From positions 908,089 to 972,088 of the forward strand of contig NZ_MSCI01000002.1 in NCBI RefSeq assembly GCF_002954585.1: a stretch of 64,000 nucleotides of DNA. The letters are read 5' to 3'. The translations under genes were made by a program, and so were the position numbers. Origin of the DNA: Vibrio chagasii (GTDB lineage: Bacteria > Pseudomonadota > Gammaproteobacteria > Enterobacterales > Vibrionaceae). The notes below the pieces were generated by a model, which saw only the letters and a list, made by a program, of their open reading frames with translations, was not told where the DNA came from and did not search any database. Each line of letters opens with the position of its first letter. The first letter of the stretch is position 1. This document shows, piece by piece, positions 9,076 through 18,398 of this stretch.

Positions 9076-9098
9076 TCCTTAACCTGATTTTTTAAGGA
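9076..9098 (+). promoter_or_regulatory. Hairpin covering the fabV Shine-Dalgarno
   Basis: TCCTTAA (9076-9082) pairs perfectly with TTAAGGA (9092-9098), enclosing a 9-nt loop. The 3' arm contains most of the fabV ribosome site AAGGAAG (9094-9100). An AT-rich 7-bp stem over the SD could throttle translation or melt with temperature; no experiment is known to me. Confidence 0.45.
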
Positions 9099-9106
9099 AG
9101 TTGAAT

Positions 9107-10309
9107 ATGATCATCAAACCTCGAATTCGCGGATTCATCTGTACTACAACACATCCAGTCGGTTGTGAAGCTAATGTAAAAGAACAAATTGCTTACACAA
9201 AAGCTCAAGGCCCAATCGCAAACGCACCTAAACGTGTACTAGTTGTTGGCTCTTCAAGTGGCTACGGCTTGTCTTCACGTATTGCGGCTGCATTTGGTGG
9301 CGGCGCTTCAACTATCGGTGTTTTCTTTGAGAAAGCCGGTACTGAGAAAAAGCCTGGCACAGCTGGTTTCTACAACTCAGCAGCGTTCGACAAGTTTGCT
9401 AAAGAAGAAGGCCTATATTCAAAAAGCCTGAATGGCGATGCTTTCTCTAACGAAGCTAAACAGAAAACAATTGACCTGATTAAAGAAGATCTAGGCCAAA
9501 TCGATATGGTTGTATACTCACTGGCGTCTCCAGTGCGTAAAATGCCAGAGACTGGCGAAGTAATTCGTTCATCTCTAAAGCCTATCGGTGAAACGTACAC
9601 GTCAACTGCGGTTGATACGAACAAAGACACAATCATCGAAGCAAGCGTAGAGCCTGCAACTGAAGAAGAGATTAAAGACACTGTTACTGTAATGGGCGGT
9701 GAAGATTGGGAACTTTGGATTAATGCTCTTTCTGAAGCTGGTGTTCTAGCTGACGGTTGTAAGACGGTCGCTTACAGCTACATCGGTACTGAACTAACGT
9801 GGCCAATCTACTGGGATGGCGCGCTAGGTAAAGCTAAGATGGACCTAGATCGTGCAGCGGCAGCGTTAAACGAGAAACTAGGCCAAACTGGCGGTACTGC
9901 TAACGTTGCTGTTCTTAAGTCTGTTGTGACTCAAGCAAGCTCTGCAATCCCTGTTATGCCTCTTTACATCGCTATGGTGTTCAAAAAGATGCGTGAAGAA
10001 GGTATTCACGAAGGTTGTATGGAACAGATCTTCCGTATGTTCAGCCAGCGTCTATATAAAGAAGACGGCAGCGCTCCAGAGGTTGATGACGTAAACCGTC
10101 TACGTCTGGATGACCTAGAACTGCGTGACGACATCCAAGAGCATTGTCGTAACCTATGGCCTCAAATCACAACTGAAAACCTAAAAGAGCTAACTGACTA
10201 CGTTGAGTACAAAGAAGAGTTCTTGAAGCTATTCGGTTTCGGTGTTGAAGGTGTTGATTACGAAGCTGACGTTAACCCAGCTGTTGAATTCGATGTAGCT
10301 GACATCTAA
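9107..10309 (+). CDS. fabV: Enoyl-ACP reductase FabV
   Basis: A 400-aa NADH-dependent trans-2-enoyl-ACP reductase completing each cycle of fatty acid elongation. The FabV class is enlarged relative to FabI and intrinsically triclosan-tolerant. Visible features are the N-terminal [16 protein letters not shown] segment, the nucleotide-binding GSSSGYG loop (about 49-55) and the class-defining active site Tyr235-x8-Lys244 ([10 protein letters not shown]). The true start is ATG 9107, six bases after AAGGAAG; a TTG two codons upstream is too close to the SD. It is downstream of psrA/fadE but separated by a terminator and about 170 bp, so it has its own promoter. Confidence 0.95.
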   Translation: MIIKPRIRGFICTTTHPVGCEANVKEQIAYTKAQGPIANAPKRVLVVGSSSGYGLSSRIAAAFGGGASTIGVFFEKAGTEKKPGTAGFYNSAAFDKFAKEEGLYSKSLNGDAFSNEAKQKTIDLIKEDLGQIDMVVYSLASPVRKMPETGEVIRSSLKPIGETYTSTAVDTNKDTIIEASVEPATEEEIKDTVTVMGGEDWELWINALSEAGVLADGCKTVAYSYIGTELTWPIYWDGALGKAKMDLDRAAAALNEKLGQTGGTANVAVLKSVVTQASSAIPVMPLYIAMVFKKMREEGIHEGCMEQIFRMFSQRLYKEDGSAPEVDDVNRLRLDDLELRDDIQEHCRNLWPQITTENLKELTDYVEYKEEFLKLFGFGVEGVDYEADVNPAVEFDVADI

Positions 10310-10331
10310 TTCAAATTATCGAATCTAAACG

Positions 10332-10361
10332 AATAGGCGCTCATTGAGCGCCTATTTTTTT
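10332..10361 (+). terminator. fabV terminator
   Basis: AATAGGCGCTCA / TGAGCGCCTATT stem followed by a T-run, 22 bp after the fabV stop. Confidence 0.92.
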
Positions 10362-10378
10362 GTCTGCTATTTGATTAA

Positions 10379-10526
10379 GGAGATTAAGAGCAGATTCGGG
10401 ATGCGAGTGGCGGGAAACGAAAAGATTTAAGAGCAGTTGCGAGTGACACGATTCGAGATACGAAAAGATTTAAGAGCAGCTACGAGTGACGAGATTCGAG
10501 ATACGAAGAGAGTTAAGAGCAGGAGA
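10379..10526. repeat. 43-bp direct tandem repeat, about 3.3 copies
   Basis: The octamer AAGAGCAG recurs at 10386, 10429, 10472 and 10515, exactly 43 bp apart. The two central units are nearly identical (TTAAGAGCAG ... CGAGTGAC ... GATTCGAGATACGAA); the first is diverged and the last truncated. It is non-coding and lies between the convergent fabV and ybjL genes. Similar purine-rich units turn up between genes in vibrios from memory, but that is not checked. Confidence 0.85.
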
Positions 10527-10622
10527 GGGGAGGAAGGCTGAACTGCTTGAAACAGTCCATAAAAATGCACTAACCCAAACATGAATTAGTGCATTAGAAA
10601 TGAATCGTTTAGCGATGTGTGG

Positions 10623-12305
10623 CTAGCTGATAATGATGATGAAGGTACCGGCTAAGGTCATCAAAATATTTGCTATCGCGTAGGTGCCCGCATAACCTAA
10701 TGCTGGGATTGTTGAGCGAGCATGGTCATTTACGATGTCCATTGCTGGAGCACATGTTCGTGCACCGATAATCGCACCAAACAGCAATGCACGGTTCATC
10801 TTAAGTACGTAAGCGCCTACTAAGTAAGCGAAGAATACCGGGATTACACTGACTATCAGAGCAATACCGATAACTTGCGGACCAACTTGAGTTAAGTGCT
10901 CAAATATCTTACCACCGGCGCTTAAACCGATACCCACCATAAAGAACATCAAACCTAGGTCTTTGACCATGTTCAGTGCCCCTTGAGGTACATAACCAAA
11001 AGTAGGGTGGTTTGCACGCAAGAAACCTAGCATGATACCTGATAGCAGTAGGCCAACCGCGTTACCTAAGCCAAATGAAACCTGGCCAAATGTCATAGTG
11101 ATCAAACCAAATAGAATGCCCAAGATGAAGAAGCTACAGAAAGCCATCAGATCCGCCATTTGGCTGTGGATCGAGATGAAACCAATTTTCTCTGCTAGGC
11201 CGTGAACACGACTCTTCTCACCACTCACCTGCAGAACATCACCTTTAGCAAGCACGATGTTTAAGTCCATCGGCATTTCAATTTGAGCACGTACTACGCG
11301 GTTAAGGAAACAGCCGTATTCAGATAGATTTAGGTCTGAAAGGCGTTTGCCTGCGATGCTGTCACTTTTAACGACGATCTCTTCTTCCACGATACGTAGG
11401 TCAAGAAGGTTACGGTCGAAAACCTCTTTGCCATTACGGAAACTTGGGTCTAGGCGCGCGTGGCTGTCCGGGAAACCAACCAATGCGATCTCGTCGCCTT
11501 CTTGCAAAATGGCATCACCATCTGGGTGGGCAAGAATGCCATTACGGCGAATACGCTCGATGTAACAGCCTGTTTGGCGATAGATACCCAACTCACGCAG
11601 GTTCTTACCGTCTGTCCAAGAGATAAGTTCTGGTCCCACACGATAAGCACGAATAATCGGCAGGTAAACCTTGCGCTGACCTGAAGCGCCTAAGCCTCGT
11701 TCTTGAGCAATTTGCTCTGCTGAGTCGTGCAGATTTACTTTCTGAAGTTTTGGAATCAGACGAGCAAACATAATCATACTGATTAAGCCAACTAGGTAAG
11801 CCATAGCGTAGCCGACCGATAGGTTTTCGATAATCAGGCTTAAATCCATATTTCTTGGCACTTCAGCAAGCCCTGAGTTGAGTGCGTCCTGCGCACCTAC
11901 CAAGATTGGTGTCGCAGTTAGTGCTCCAGCCATCATGCCGGCAGAAAGGCCGAAACCAAGACCTAAGTATTCGCTACAGAAGTAAGTAAGCGCTATAGCG
12001 GTAGAGAGCACCACTAAACTTAAGATCAGGTAGTGTTTGCCATCTCGGAAAAAGATACCAAAGAAGTTTGGCCCCGCTTCAATACCGACACAGTAGATGA
12101 ACAGCATAAAGCCAATCGTTAGGGCGTCTGCGTTAAATGAGAAACCAAGGTGACCCATAACAAGGGAAGTAATCAGAACGCCGATTGAATTACCAAGTTG
12201 CAGGCTACCGAAACGAATTTTACCAATGGCTAAACCAATCGATAAAACAACAAAGATGAGGAGAATGGGGTTTTGTTCTAGCAGAAAAACAACGTCGATA
12301 TTCAC
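10623..12305 (-). CDS. ybjL: YbjL-type AspT/YidE-family transporter with two TrkA-C domains
   Basis: A 560-aa inner-membrane protein, the same length as E. coli YbjL (561 aa). Residues 1-180 form the first AspT/YidE membrane repeat. A cytoplasmic centre (about 205-370) holds two TrkA-C-like ligand-binding domains ([19 protein letters not shown]). The second membrane repeat follows (about 380-560) with the [12 protein letters not shown] motif. AspT is an aspartate:alanine exchanger; the substrate of YbjL proteins is not established. It lies downstream of grxA on the same strand, an arrangement recalled from E. coli (ybjL near grxA), but a terminator separates them. Confidence 0.88.
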   Translation of the reverse strand: MNIDVVFLLEQNPILLIFVVLSIGLAIGKIRFGSLQLGNSIGVLITSLVMGHLGFSFNADALTIGFMLFIYCVGIEAGPNFFGIFFRDGKHYLILSLVVLSTAIALTYFCSEYLGLGFGLSAGMMAGALTATPILVGAQDALNSGLAEVPRNMDLSLIIENLSVGYAMAYLVGLISMIMFARLIPKLQKVNLHDSAEQIAQERGLGASGQRKVYLPIIRAYRVGPELISWTDGKNLRELGIYRQTGCYIERIRRNGILAHPDGDAILQEGDEIALVGFPDSHARLDPSFRNGKEVFDRNLLDLRIVEEEIVVKSDSIAGKRLSDLNLSEYGCFLNRVVRAQIEMPMDLNIVLAKGDVLQVSGEKSRVHGLAEKIGFISIHSQMADLMAFCSFFILGILFGLITMTFGQVSFGLGNAVGLLLSGIMLGFLRANHPTFGYVPQGALNMVKDLGLMFFMVGIGLSAGGKIFEHLTQVGPQVIGIALIVSVIPVFFAYLVGAYVLKMNRALLFGAIIGARTCAPAMDIVNDHARSTIPALGYAGTYAIANILMTLAGTFIIIIS

Positions 12306-12448
12306 AGTGGTCGCTCAATAATAGGCGTGAAAAACAGGGTAAGTTTGAAATGTGGATTGTATCTAAATATAAATAAATTATAAGTGATATTTTCCCTTTT
12401 TACTTGATTTTGACCAGATTCTTATATCGTATGAAAACTGGCTATAAA

Positions 12449-12476
12449 AAAAGCCCGCTTTAATAAGCGGGCTTAA
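12449..12476 (-). terminator. grxA terminator
   Basis: AAGCCCGCTT / AAGCGGGCTT with a 4-nt loop, followed on the minus strand by seven T. Confidence 0.88.
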
Positions 12477-12547
12477 TAGAAATCTTACAGTCTGATACTA
12501 AAAATGTTCAGCTGATTAAGGGCTTAGCCCAAGATTCAAACACTAGA

Positions 12548-12811
12548 TTAGTCGAAAAGACCTAGGTTTTCTTTTGCGTATGCTTCAAATTCTGTGCAGC
12601 CGCCGATGTGGTCTTGATCGATGAAGATTTGTGGCACAGTTTCAACTGGCTTACCAACTGTCTTCTCTAGGTCTGCTTTGCTGATGCCTTCAGCGTGGAT
12701 GTCAACATAACGGTAGTTGAAGTCATCGCGTTTTGCTTTAAGAGTTTCAGCATGCTCTTTTGCACGAACACAGAATGGGCAAGCAGGGCGACCAAAAATA
12801 ACAACAAACAT
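12548..12811 (-). CDS. grxA: Glutaredoxin 1
   Basis: An 87-aa glutathione-dependent dithiol oxidoreductase that reduces ribonucleotide reductase and mixed disulfides. The active site is C11-P-F-C14; E. coli GrxA has CPYC, so Tyr is conservatively replaced by Phe. TVPQIFID carries the cis-Pro and IGGCTEF the glutathione-binding segment, including a third Cys. Size and sequence fit GrxA rather than GrxC. ATG 12811 has AGGAGAAATG context. Confidence 0.93.
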   Translation of the reverse strand: MFVVIFGRPACPFCVRAKEHAETLKAKRDDFNYRYVDIHAEGISKADLEKTVGKPVETVPQIFIDQDHIGGCTEFEAYAKENLGLFD

Positions 12812-13336
12812 TTCATTTCTCCTAAATACGGGATGAGGCTCGTTAACCTAAAATACGTCAACTATTCTTAATTGAACAAGACTCAAAAATTCTTGAATCC
12901 AACTATGCCCTAATGCTTTAGGGAAATAAAGATGGAATTACCTCTTAATACAATAGGTTTTGCCTATCAGAGCAAATAATGTTCACAAAAGCGATCCGCT
13001 CGAATTTTTGGTCAGTATCAAGTCTAAGTACCCTTATTATCAGAGTGTGAATTACCCCTAAGAAAGCGACTTTTATGCACCTTTAGTGTGACAAGTTGCA
13101 CTTCGTCAAAAAAATTGTCTTCAGAACGAGGCATCTTATGACTGATTGACGAAAATTAAACGATAAAGGTTAGAGTGTTCATACACAACCCACGAAGCGT
13201 CGCCTTTAGAAGTCTGGGGTGGCAACAAGAGTCGTTTTCTTAATGAGCCTTTTTAAAAACAGGCACTAGGTACAAAGACAACATTCCAACAACCAAGAGT
13301 TCGCAGTTTTGTTTGGTCATAGGCGCAGGAGGCACC
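12812..13336. other. Intergenic region grxA / iron alcohol dehydrogenase
   Basis: About 525 bp between divergent genes with no credible ORF. A possible -35 TTGACG lies at 13146-13151 with a weak TAGAGT-like -10 near 13171, oriented to the dehydrogenase. That would give a 5' UTR of roughly 150 nt containing a GCCT...AGGC A/T-rich hairpin near 13247-13264. No known riboswitch class is recognised. Confidence 0.4.
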
Positions 13337-14629
13337 ATGTTTCAATTTATGACATCTACAAAGATCATCTTTGGTGATGGAGCACTCTCCGCTTCATTGT
13401 CTCTCTTTAACCAATATGGCTACAGCGTGTTATTAGTGACCGGGAATACACTCCAGCGCACGTCAATTGTCACTGATTATCTAGATGCGCAAAGCATGCG
13501 TTACCAACACATCGCGGTTTCTGGTGAGCCTAATATCAAAATGGTTGAAGAGGCCGCGATATCTGCACGACGATTTAAGCCCGATATGGTTGTCGCTATG
13601 GGCGGAGGCAGTGCGATAGACATGGGCAAAGCGTTAGCTGCCGTATTACCTAACCAAGGTAACCTCTATGACTACGTTGAAGTAGTTGGTCGCAATGTCC
13701 CTCTCAAAACTAAACCACTGCCATTTATTGCTATTCCCACAACCGCGAGCACCGGTGCAGAGGTGACTAAAAATGCTGTACTCAAATCAGGGCAAGACCA
13801 AGTGAAGATCAGCTTACGAAGCCCAGATATGTTGGCTGATGTCGCTATTGTCGATCCGACATTAACTCATGGTACTAACCTGTATTTGTCGGGCAGGGGC
13901 GCGATGGACGCGTTTACTCACCTGATGGAGGCTTATGTGTGCGGAGATCCAAACCCATTGACGGATATGATCTGCGAAGAAGGGTTGCGTAAGCTCAGCG
14001 GTTCCGTGGTGCAAGCGTGTGTTTATGATGAACCGCAAGCACGCTCTGATCTGGCATTCGCTTCCATGCTTGGTGGGATGGCAATCACCAACGCCAAGCT
14101 AGGTGCTGCGCACGGATTGGCTTCTGCGTTGGGTGGTAAGATATCGGCTCCGCACAGTGTTATTACGGCTCGATTAGCGCCATTTGTGATGCTAGAGAAT
14201 ATTGAGGTCGCGAGGGAGCATCAAAGAAGCGATATTTTAGAGCGCTATCAAAGGATTGCTCAAATAGTCACGGGCAAAGCGCAAGCCTCGGCAGAGGATG
14301 CAATTTCTTGGTTATCAGAAGTACTCGATACGCTCAAGCTACCAAGTCTATTAGAGTTTGCTGTTTGTGAAGCGCAATTCGAAGAGGTATCGGCTGATGC
14401 ACTCAAGTCGGTTGCTATTAAAGGGAATCCATTGCCATTGAATCAAGAGCGTTTGATACATATCCTGCAGCAGGTTTGTGAGAAGTGTCATTGTGGTGAA
14501 GCTCAGGGTGAAGTCTCGTTTAGTCATAACGATGCCGAGTCTCAAATGGTGGAGTCGAGTTTCACGATCATCAACTCTTATGCCTCAGAGAATAGTGTGG
14601 TGGAGAAGGGGAACAGCTGGACCATTTAA
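13337..14629 (+). CDS. Iron-containing alcohol dehydrogenase
   Basis: A 430-aa group III, NAD(P)-dependent alcohol dehydrogenase. The nucleotide-binding GGGSAIDMGKA segment lies at about 89-99. The four metal ligands are visible as Asp191, His195, His259 and His273 in GRGAMDAFTHLME and GAAHGLASALGG...APHS. ATG 13337 follows AGGAGG by four bases; a TTG at 13313 is rejected. The protein carries about 45 extra residues after the usual end, starting with a C-x2-C-x-C cluster (Cys382, 385, 387) and ending in a polar tail. The tail's function is unknown. Substrate cannot be told from sequence. It converges on hexR; this ADH/hexR/panP order is recalled from other vibrios. Confidence 0.88.
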   Translation: MFQFMTSTKIIFGDGALSASLSLFNQYGYSVLLVTGNTLQRTSIVTDYLDAQSMRYQHIAVSGEPNIKMVEEAAISARRFKPDMVVAMGGGSAIDMGKALAAVLPNQGNLYDYVEVVGRNVPLKTKPLPFIAIPTTASTGAEVTKNAVLKSGQDQVKISLRSPDMLADVAIVDPTLTHGTNLYLSGRGAMDAFTHLMEAYVCGDPNPLTDMICEEGLRKLSGSVVQACVYDEPQARSDLAFASMLGGMAITNAKLGAAHGLASALGGKISAPHSVITARLAPFVMLENIEVAREHQRSDILERYQRIAQIVTGKAQASAEDAISWLSEVLDTLKLPSLLEFAVCEAQFEEVSADALKSVAIKGNPLPLNQERLIHILQQVCEKCHCGEAQGEVSFSHNDAESQMVESSFTIINSYASENSVVEKGNSWTI

Positions 14630-14673
14630 TAGTATTGGTAAATGGTCATGACACTATTCAAGACGCAGATAAA

Positions 14674-14703
14674 TAAAAACGGAGTACAAGGCTCCGTTTT
14701 TCA
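14674..14703. terminator. Bidirectional terminator between ADH and hexR
   Basis: AAAACGGAG (14676-14684) and CTCCGTTTT (14692-14700) flanked by A- and T-rich sequence between convergent genes. Confidence 0.85.
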
Positions 14704-14719
14704 ATTTACATCTTTGGGG

Positions 14720-15574
14720 TTAGAACTGAGAGTATTTCTCGTAGCGTGAATCACGAAGTGACTCTTTGACACGCTTAAGATTCTCTCTGAAACCAGAACC
14801 GCGACGCAGTGTAAAGCCAGTCGCTAGCACATCAATAACCGTCATTTGAACAACGCGGCTTGCCATTGGCATATAAACGTCTGTGTCTTCCGGTACATCC
14901 AACGAGATAGAAAGCGAGCTTGCTTTATCTAGTGGAGAGTCTTTTGCTGTGATTGCGATAACCGTTGCGCCGTTTTCGCGTGCTAGGTTTGCAATTTCAA
15001 CTTGGCTCTTTGTACGACCTGTGTGAGAGATTAATACGATAACGTCGTTGTCACTGCAATTAATGCAGCTCATTCGTTGCATCACGATGTCTTCAAAACA
15101 CGTGATTGGAATATTAAAACGAATAAACTTGTTTTGAGCGTCTTTCGCTACGGCAGAAGAGGCACCTAGTCCGAAGAACGAAATGCGTTTTGCTTGAGTC
15201 AGCAAGTCAACCGCACGGTTTACTTGCATTGCATCTAGACTGTTTTTCGCAACGTCTAGGCATGCCATTGTTGATTCGAAGATTTTATGCGTGTAAGCAT
15301 CAGGGCCATCATCTTCTTCGACATTGCGGTTCACATAAGGTGTACCATTCGCCAAGCTTTGAGCAAGGTGAAGTTTAAAGTCAGGGAAGCCCTTTGTGTC
15401 TAAACGACGACAGAAGCGGTTAACTGTAGGCTCACTTACGTCAGCCATTTTAGCTAAGGTAGCAATGCTAGAATGGATTGCAGTTTGAGGGGAAGCCATA
15501 ATTACTTCGGCTACCTTGCGCTCAGACTTGCTGAAATTTTCCAGGTTTTTTTGTATTTTTTCTAATGTATTCAT
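14720..15574 (-). CDS. hexR: HexR, RpiR-family regulator of central carbon metabolism
   Basis: A 284-aa transcription factor. The N-terminal HTH (residues 1-77) includes LAKMADVSEPTVNRFCRRL, and the SIS sugar-phosphate domain (about 110-245) includes FFGLGASSAVAKDA and ISHTGRTKS. HexR senses 2-keto-3-deoxy-6-phosphogluconate and controls glucose and glycolysis/gluconeogenesis genes. ATG 15574 gives MNTLEKIQ, the usual start; a GTG three codons upstream is also open. In many proteobacteria hexR is beside zwf/edd; here it is next to an alcohol dehydrogenase and panP. Confidence 0.93.
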   Translation of the reverse strand: MNTLEKIQKNLENFSKSERKVAEVIMASPQTAIHSSIATLAKMADVSEPTVNRFCRRLDTKGFPDFKLHLAQSLANGTPYVNRNVEEDDGPDAYTHKIFESTMACLDVAKNSLDAMQVNRAVDLLTQAKRISFFGLGASSAVAKDAQNKFIRFNIPITCFEDIVMQRMSCINCSDNDVIVLISHTGRTKSQVEIANLARENGATVIAITAKDSPLDKASSLSISLDVPEDTDVYMPMASRVVQMTVIDVLATGFTLRRGSGFRENLKRVKESLRDSRYEKYSQF

Positions 15575-15934
15575 AGTGTTCACAAGGGTATAGAGAACAA
15601 CTTGCCAGTTAATATCTTTTTACCAGGGGGTATGGCTGAAACAAATATCAGTAAGCACAACACCAACGTTTTGTTGAATATTGTAATTGCTGCTGTATCA
15701 AATAGATATCAAGCTAACTAGCACCATAGAGTCAGTATAAACCTAACATACTATTCACTAATACAAAAACACGGGATGAATGCCTAAGAATATGACAGGC
15801 CTCAACAAAACTTTAGAAAAGTACAGAATTGGAAGAGGCTTTGAGCAAAAAGAATGCGATTTTAGTATGAACTGACACCTAAGTTACATCAAAAAGAAAT
15901 AAATTTTCAATTTGATGCAACTAAAGTTGAATGG
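15575..15934. other. Intergenic region hexR / panP
   Basis: About 360 bp upstream of hexR and downstream of panP. It is AT-rich with no convincing ORF and no strong intrinsic terminator for panP. I looked for a HexR-type TGTAAT...ATTACA palindrome for autoregulation and found only a half-site (TTGTAATT near 15682). Confidence 0.4.
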
Positions 15935-17578
15935 CTATGCGTTTATTTGCGTAACCAGTTTGGTGATCTTACCCATCAAGTTAGGAGCTAGTTTAGAGAT
16001 TTCACGCTGCTCTTCAAGTACAGAAGAAAGAATCTCGTTGCCCGTTAAGGGGTTAGCCAATACTACGCGGAAAACGATGATTGGCTGATGAGCCCACGCT
16101 TCAGGGTTTAGGCGAGTACGAGATACAAACGATTTGCCTGTTTCACGCTGTTTCTTCTGGATAAACTTAGTCAGTTCGTTCAGAAGTTCGTTCAACTCTA
16201 CACGCTGGTCAGGAGCGGCTTTAAGCAGGGCTGCTTTTACCACTTCAGGAACGTAGCGGTAGGTCAGTAAGCAAAGCTCTGGTTCAGATACCAGTTCGAA
16301 ATCACTTTGTTCTTTGATTAGGTCGGCAAAGTAGCGTGCTTTGTTGATGCTTTGATCGATCAGCAGTTCATAGCCTGGACGGCTGATGATGTGCATTGCA
16401 GCATAAACCAGCATAGCCATACCTGAACGAGAACCTTCTAAGGTATGGCTACCTAAGTCTTTCGATCCTTTACGCAGAATGTATTGCGCGTGGTGTTCAA
16501 TGGCTGTCATCGCATCTGGTTTCTTAAACAGAACCATGCCAGCACCCATAGGAATGTAAAGCTGCTTGTGAGCATCGATAGTGACCGAATCAGCCAGTTC
16601 AATACCATCTAAAAGGTGACGGTGATTATTCGACATCAAGGTTGCACCACCCCAAGCTGCATCCACATGGAAGTGGCAGTCAGACTCGGCACATACGTCG
16701 GCAATATCTCTTAGTGGGTCGATATTACCGGTTTCCGTTGTACCAGCGACACCGATAACGGCGAAAGGCTTAATCTTGTTCTGCTTGAGCTGCTCGATCT
16801 TCAGTCGTAGGTCGTCAGTACAAATGCGATTGTCGTTATCTGTTTTAACTGATACAAGACCTTCCTGACCAATACCCAGTACGTCAGCGGCTTTTTTCAG
16901 GGAGTAGTGACCACGTTCAGAGACTAAGATGGCTAGGCCTTCGTAGTCGTAGTGTTTCATGGCTGTGAACAAGCCTTCTTTCTCGACACCTTTGAACGAG
17001 CCCTGTGCTTTTAGTGCATTGTTACGTGCGACCCAAAGCGCAGTAATGTTCGCGATAGTACCACCAGAACAAAACGCCCCTAATGAGTGATTGGCACTGT
17101 GCATCCAACGAGAATAGAACGCGTCATCATCTTGATAGATCAAGCGATGCAGCATACCCAGAACTTGACGCTCTAGGGGGGTGAAAGCTTTGGAAGTCTC
17201 GATCTTTACTAGGTTCTGATTGAGCGCAATCATGATCTTTGAAAGCGGCATCAAAAAGTAAGGCAGGGCAGACGTCATGTGACCAATGAAGCTTGGCGAT
17301 GAAGTATGAACCGAGTGCGATACAAGAGAATCGAGGAGATGCTCAGTATGTTCAGAAACAAACTCAGGTTGCTCTGGGATATGAGCATTTGAAAAATCTT
17401 TCTCAATTTCACGCAGCGGCTTTTCTTCAGCCACGATATGTTCACGTAAGAATTGATTCAGGTTTCGTGAAAGTTTGTCTTCAATTTGAGTGAGTGTTGA
17501 ATCTGGGCCTTCAGGTACCGTGAAGATACGTAGAAGACTGTCGAAGCTAACATCTGCTGTTTTTTGTTCCGTAACCAT
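15935..17578 (-). CDS. panP: Pyridoxal-dependent aspartate 1-decarboxylase PanP
   Basis: A 547-aa group II PLP decarboxylase. PanP supplies beta-alanine from aspartate for pantothenate/CoA in vibrios that lack PanD. The PLP core shows CSGGTIANITAL, HVDAAWGG and the Schiff-base Lys in TIDAHKQLYIPMGAG. Length and the N-terminal extension (about 60 residues before the core) fit PanP rather than glutamate or tyrosine decarboxylases, though paralogous specificity cannot be excluded without assay. ATG 17578 is the only good start. A palindrome about 55 bp upstream may be its operator. Confidence 0.88.
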   Translation of the reverse strand: MVTEQKTADVSFDSLLRIFTVPEGPDSTLTQIEDKLSRNLNQFLREHIVAEEKPLREIEKDFSNAHIPEQPEFVSEHTEHLLDSLVSHSVHTSSPSFIGHMTSALPYFLMPLSKIMIALNQNLVKIETSKAFTPLERQVLGMLHRLIYQDDDAFYSRWMHSANHSLGAFCSGGTIANITALWVARNNALKAQGSFKGVEKEGLFTAMKHYDYEGLAILVSERGHYSLKKAADVLGIGQEGLVSVKTDNDNRICTDDLRLKIEQLKQNKIKPFAVIGVAGTTETGNIDPLRDIADVCAESDCHFHVDAAWGGATLMSNNHRHLLDGIELADSVTIDAHKQLYIPMGAGMVLFKKPDAMTAIEHHAQYILRKGSKDLGSHTLEGSRSGMAMLVYAAMHIISRPGYELLIDQSINKARYFADLIKEQSDFELVSEPELCLLTYRYVPEVVKAALLKAAPDQRVELNELLNELTKFIQKKQRETGKSFVSRTRLNPEAWAHQPIIVFRVVLANPLTGNEILSSVLEEQREISKLAPNLMGKITKLVTQINA

Positions 17579-17632
17579 AGCAAGCGAGTTATTTTTTTAA
17601 TATTGACGCGAGCGGGACAATCTAAACGAAAA

Positions 17633-17648
17633 CGGGAACAATGTCCCG
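17633..17648. promoter_or_regulatory. Palindrome upstream of panP
   Basis: CGGGA-ACAATG-TCCCG is an inverted repeat. On the minus strand, ATTGTTCCCG recurs as ATTGTCCCGC about 22 bp closer to the gene, so it can also be read as a direct repeat. It looks like a transcription-factor site 55-70 bp before the panP start; the factor is unknown. Confidence 0.45.
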
Positions 17649-17696
17649 TCTTAATTATGAAATCCAACTTCTCACAAAAGCTTATTAAATGAGGGG

Positions 17697-18224
17697 TTAC
17701 TTACATTTAATCGCTTCAAGTTCGGCGATCGAGCTGTTGTAGCGCTGAAGTGCAGTGTCGATTTGTTTAGGGTGACTAAGCAGCTCTGCGAATGCCGAAC
17801 GCAGCTCGTAATTTTGCTCATGAGGCTTTGATTGACGATCGTCGAACGTTGTTTTAGCGACTTTGCCTAGCTCATCATCGCGTTGTGATAGAGTCTTTAT
17901 GTCATGTTGCTCAAGTTGCAGCCAGCCTTCAACTGGTTGTTCTGTTGCTACTTTGCTTGAGTCATTCACTAGGTAGTAGTGTACCGCAGCACGATTTAGC
18001 TCGAAGTGGTGCTTACGGCCTTCAAGGAACCATTCACTTACTTCTGTTAGCTCTGGGTATTGCTCTGAGGTGAGTTCAGCAAGATCGGCGTACCAATTTA
18101 GAGAGGCGTCGATGTAAGCATCGTATTTTTTCGCTTGGCACTGGTTTGTTTCAGACATTGAATCTGCTGCAAAAGAGAAAGTAGAAGTTGAAGCTAGCAG
18201 TAATGCGACGCAAAGGCGTTTCAT
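17697..18224 (-). CDS. Uncharacterised periplasmic protein
   Basis: A 175-aa protein with a clear Sec signal peptide (MKRLCVALLLASTSTFSFAA, cleavage after the A-A near residue 20). The mature part is soluble, helical and charged, with Cys near each end (NQCQAKKY and the terminal EAIKCK) that could form one disulfide. I do not recognise a domain. It stands between panP and lysO with its own start and an adjacent AAAGGACC ribosome site. Function unknown. Confidence 0.72.
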   Translation of the reverse strand: MKRLCVALLLASTSTFSFAADSMSETNQCQAKKYDAYIDASLNWYADLAELTSEQYPELTEVSEWFLEGRKHHFELNRAAVHYYLVNDSSKVATEQPVEGWLQLEQHDIKTLSQRDDELGKVAKTTFDDRQSKPHEQNYELRSAFAELLSHPKQIDTALQRYNSSIAELEAIKCK

Positions 18225-18398
18225 AGCGGGTCCTTTTGTAAGTTTATTCTTGTTATTACTTTGTCGTTACAGGTTACCGTGATCATTCTTTGTTGAGCAA
18301 TGACACTTAGTGTCTTTTTATTTGGGTAACTGTATCGGTGTCTTGGGCAATGGTATTCGAGGTGCATTCTAATCTAAATCGATCGCTATTCCTGCGAT

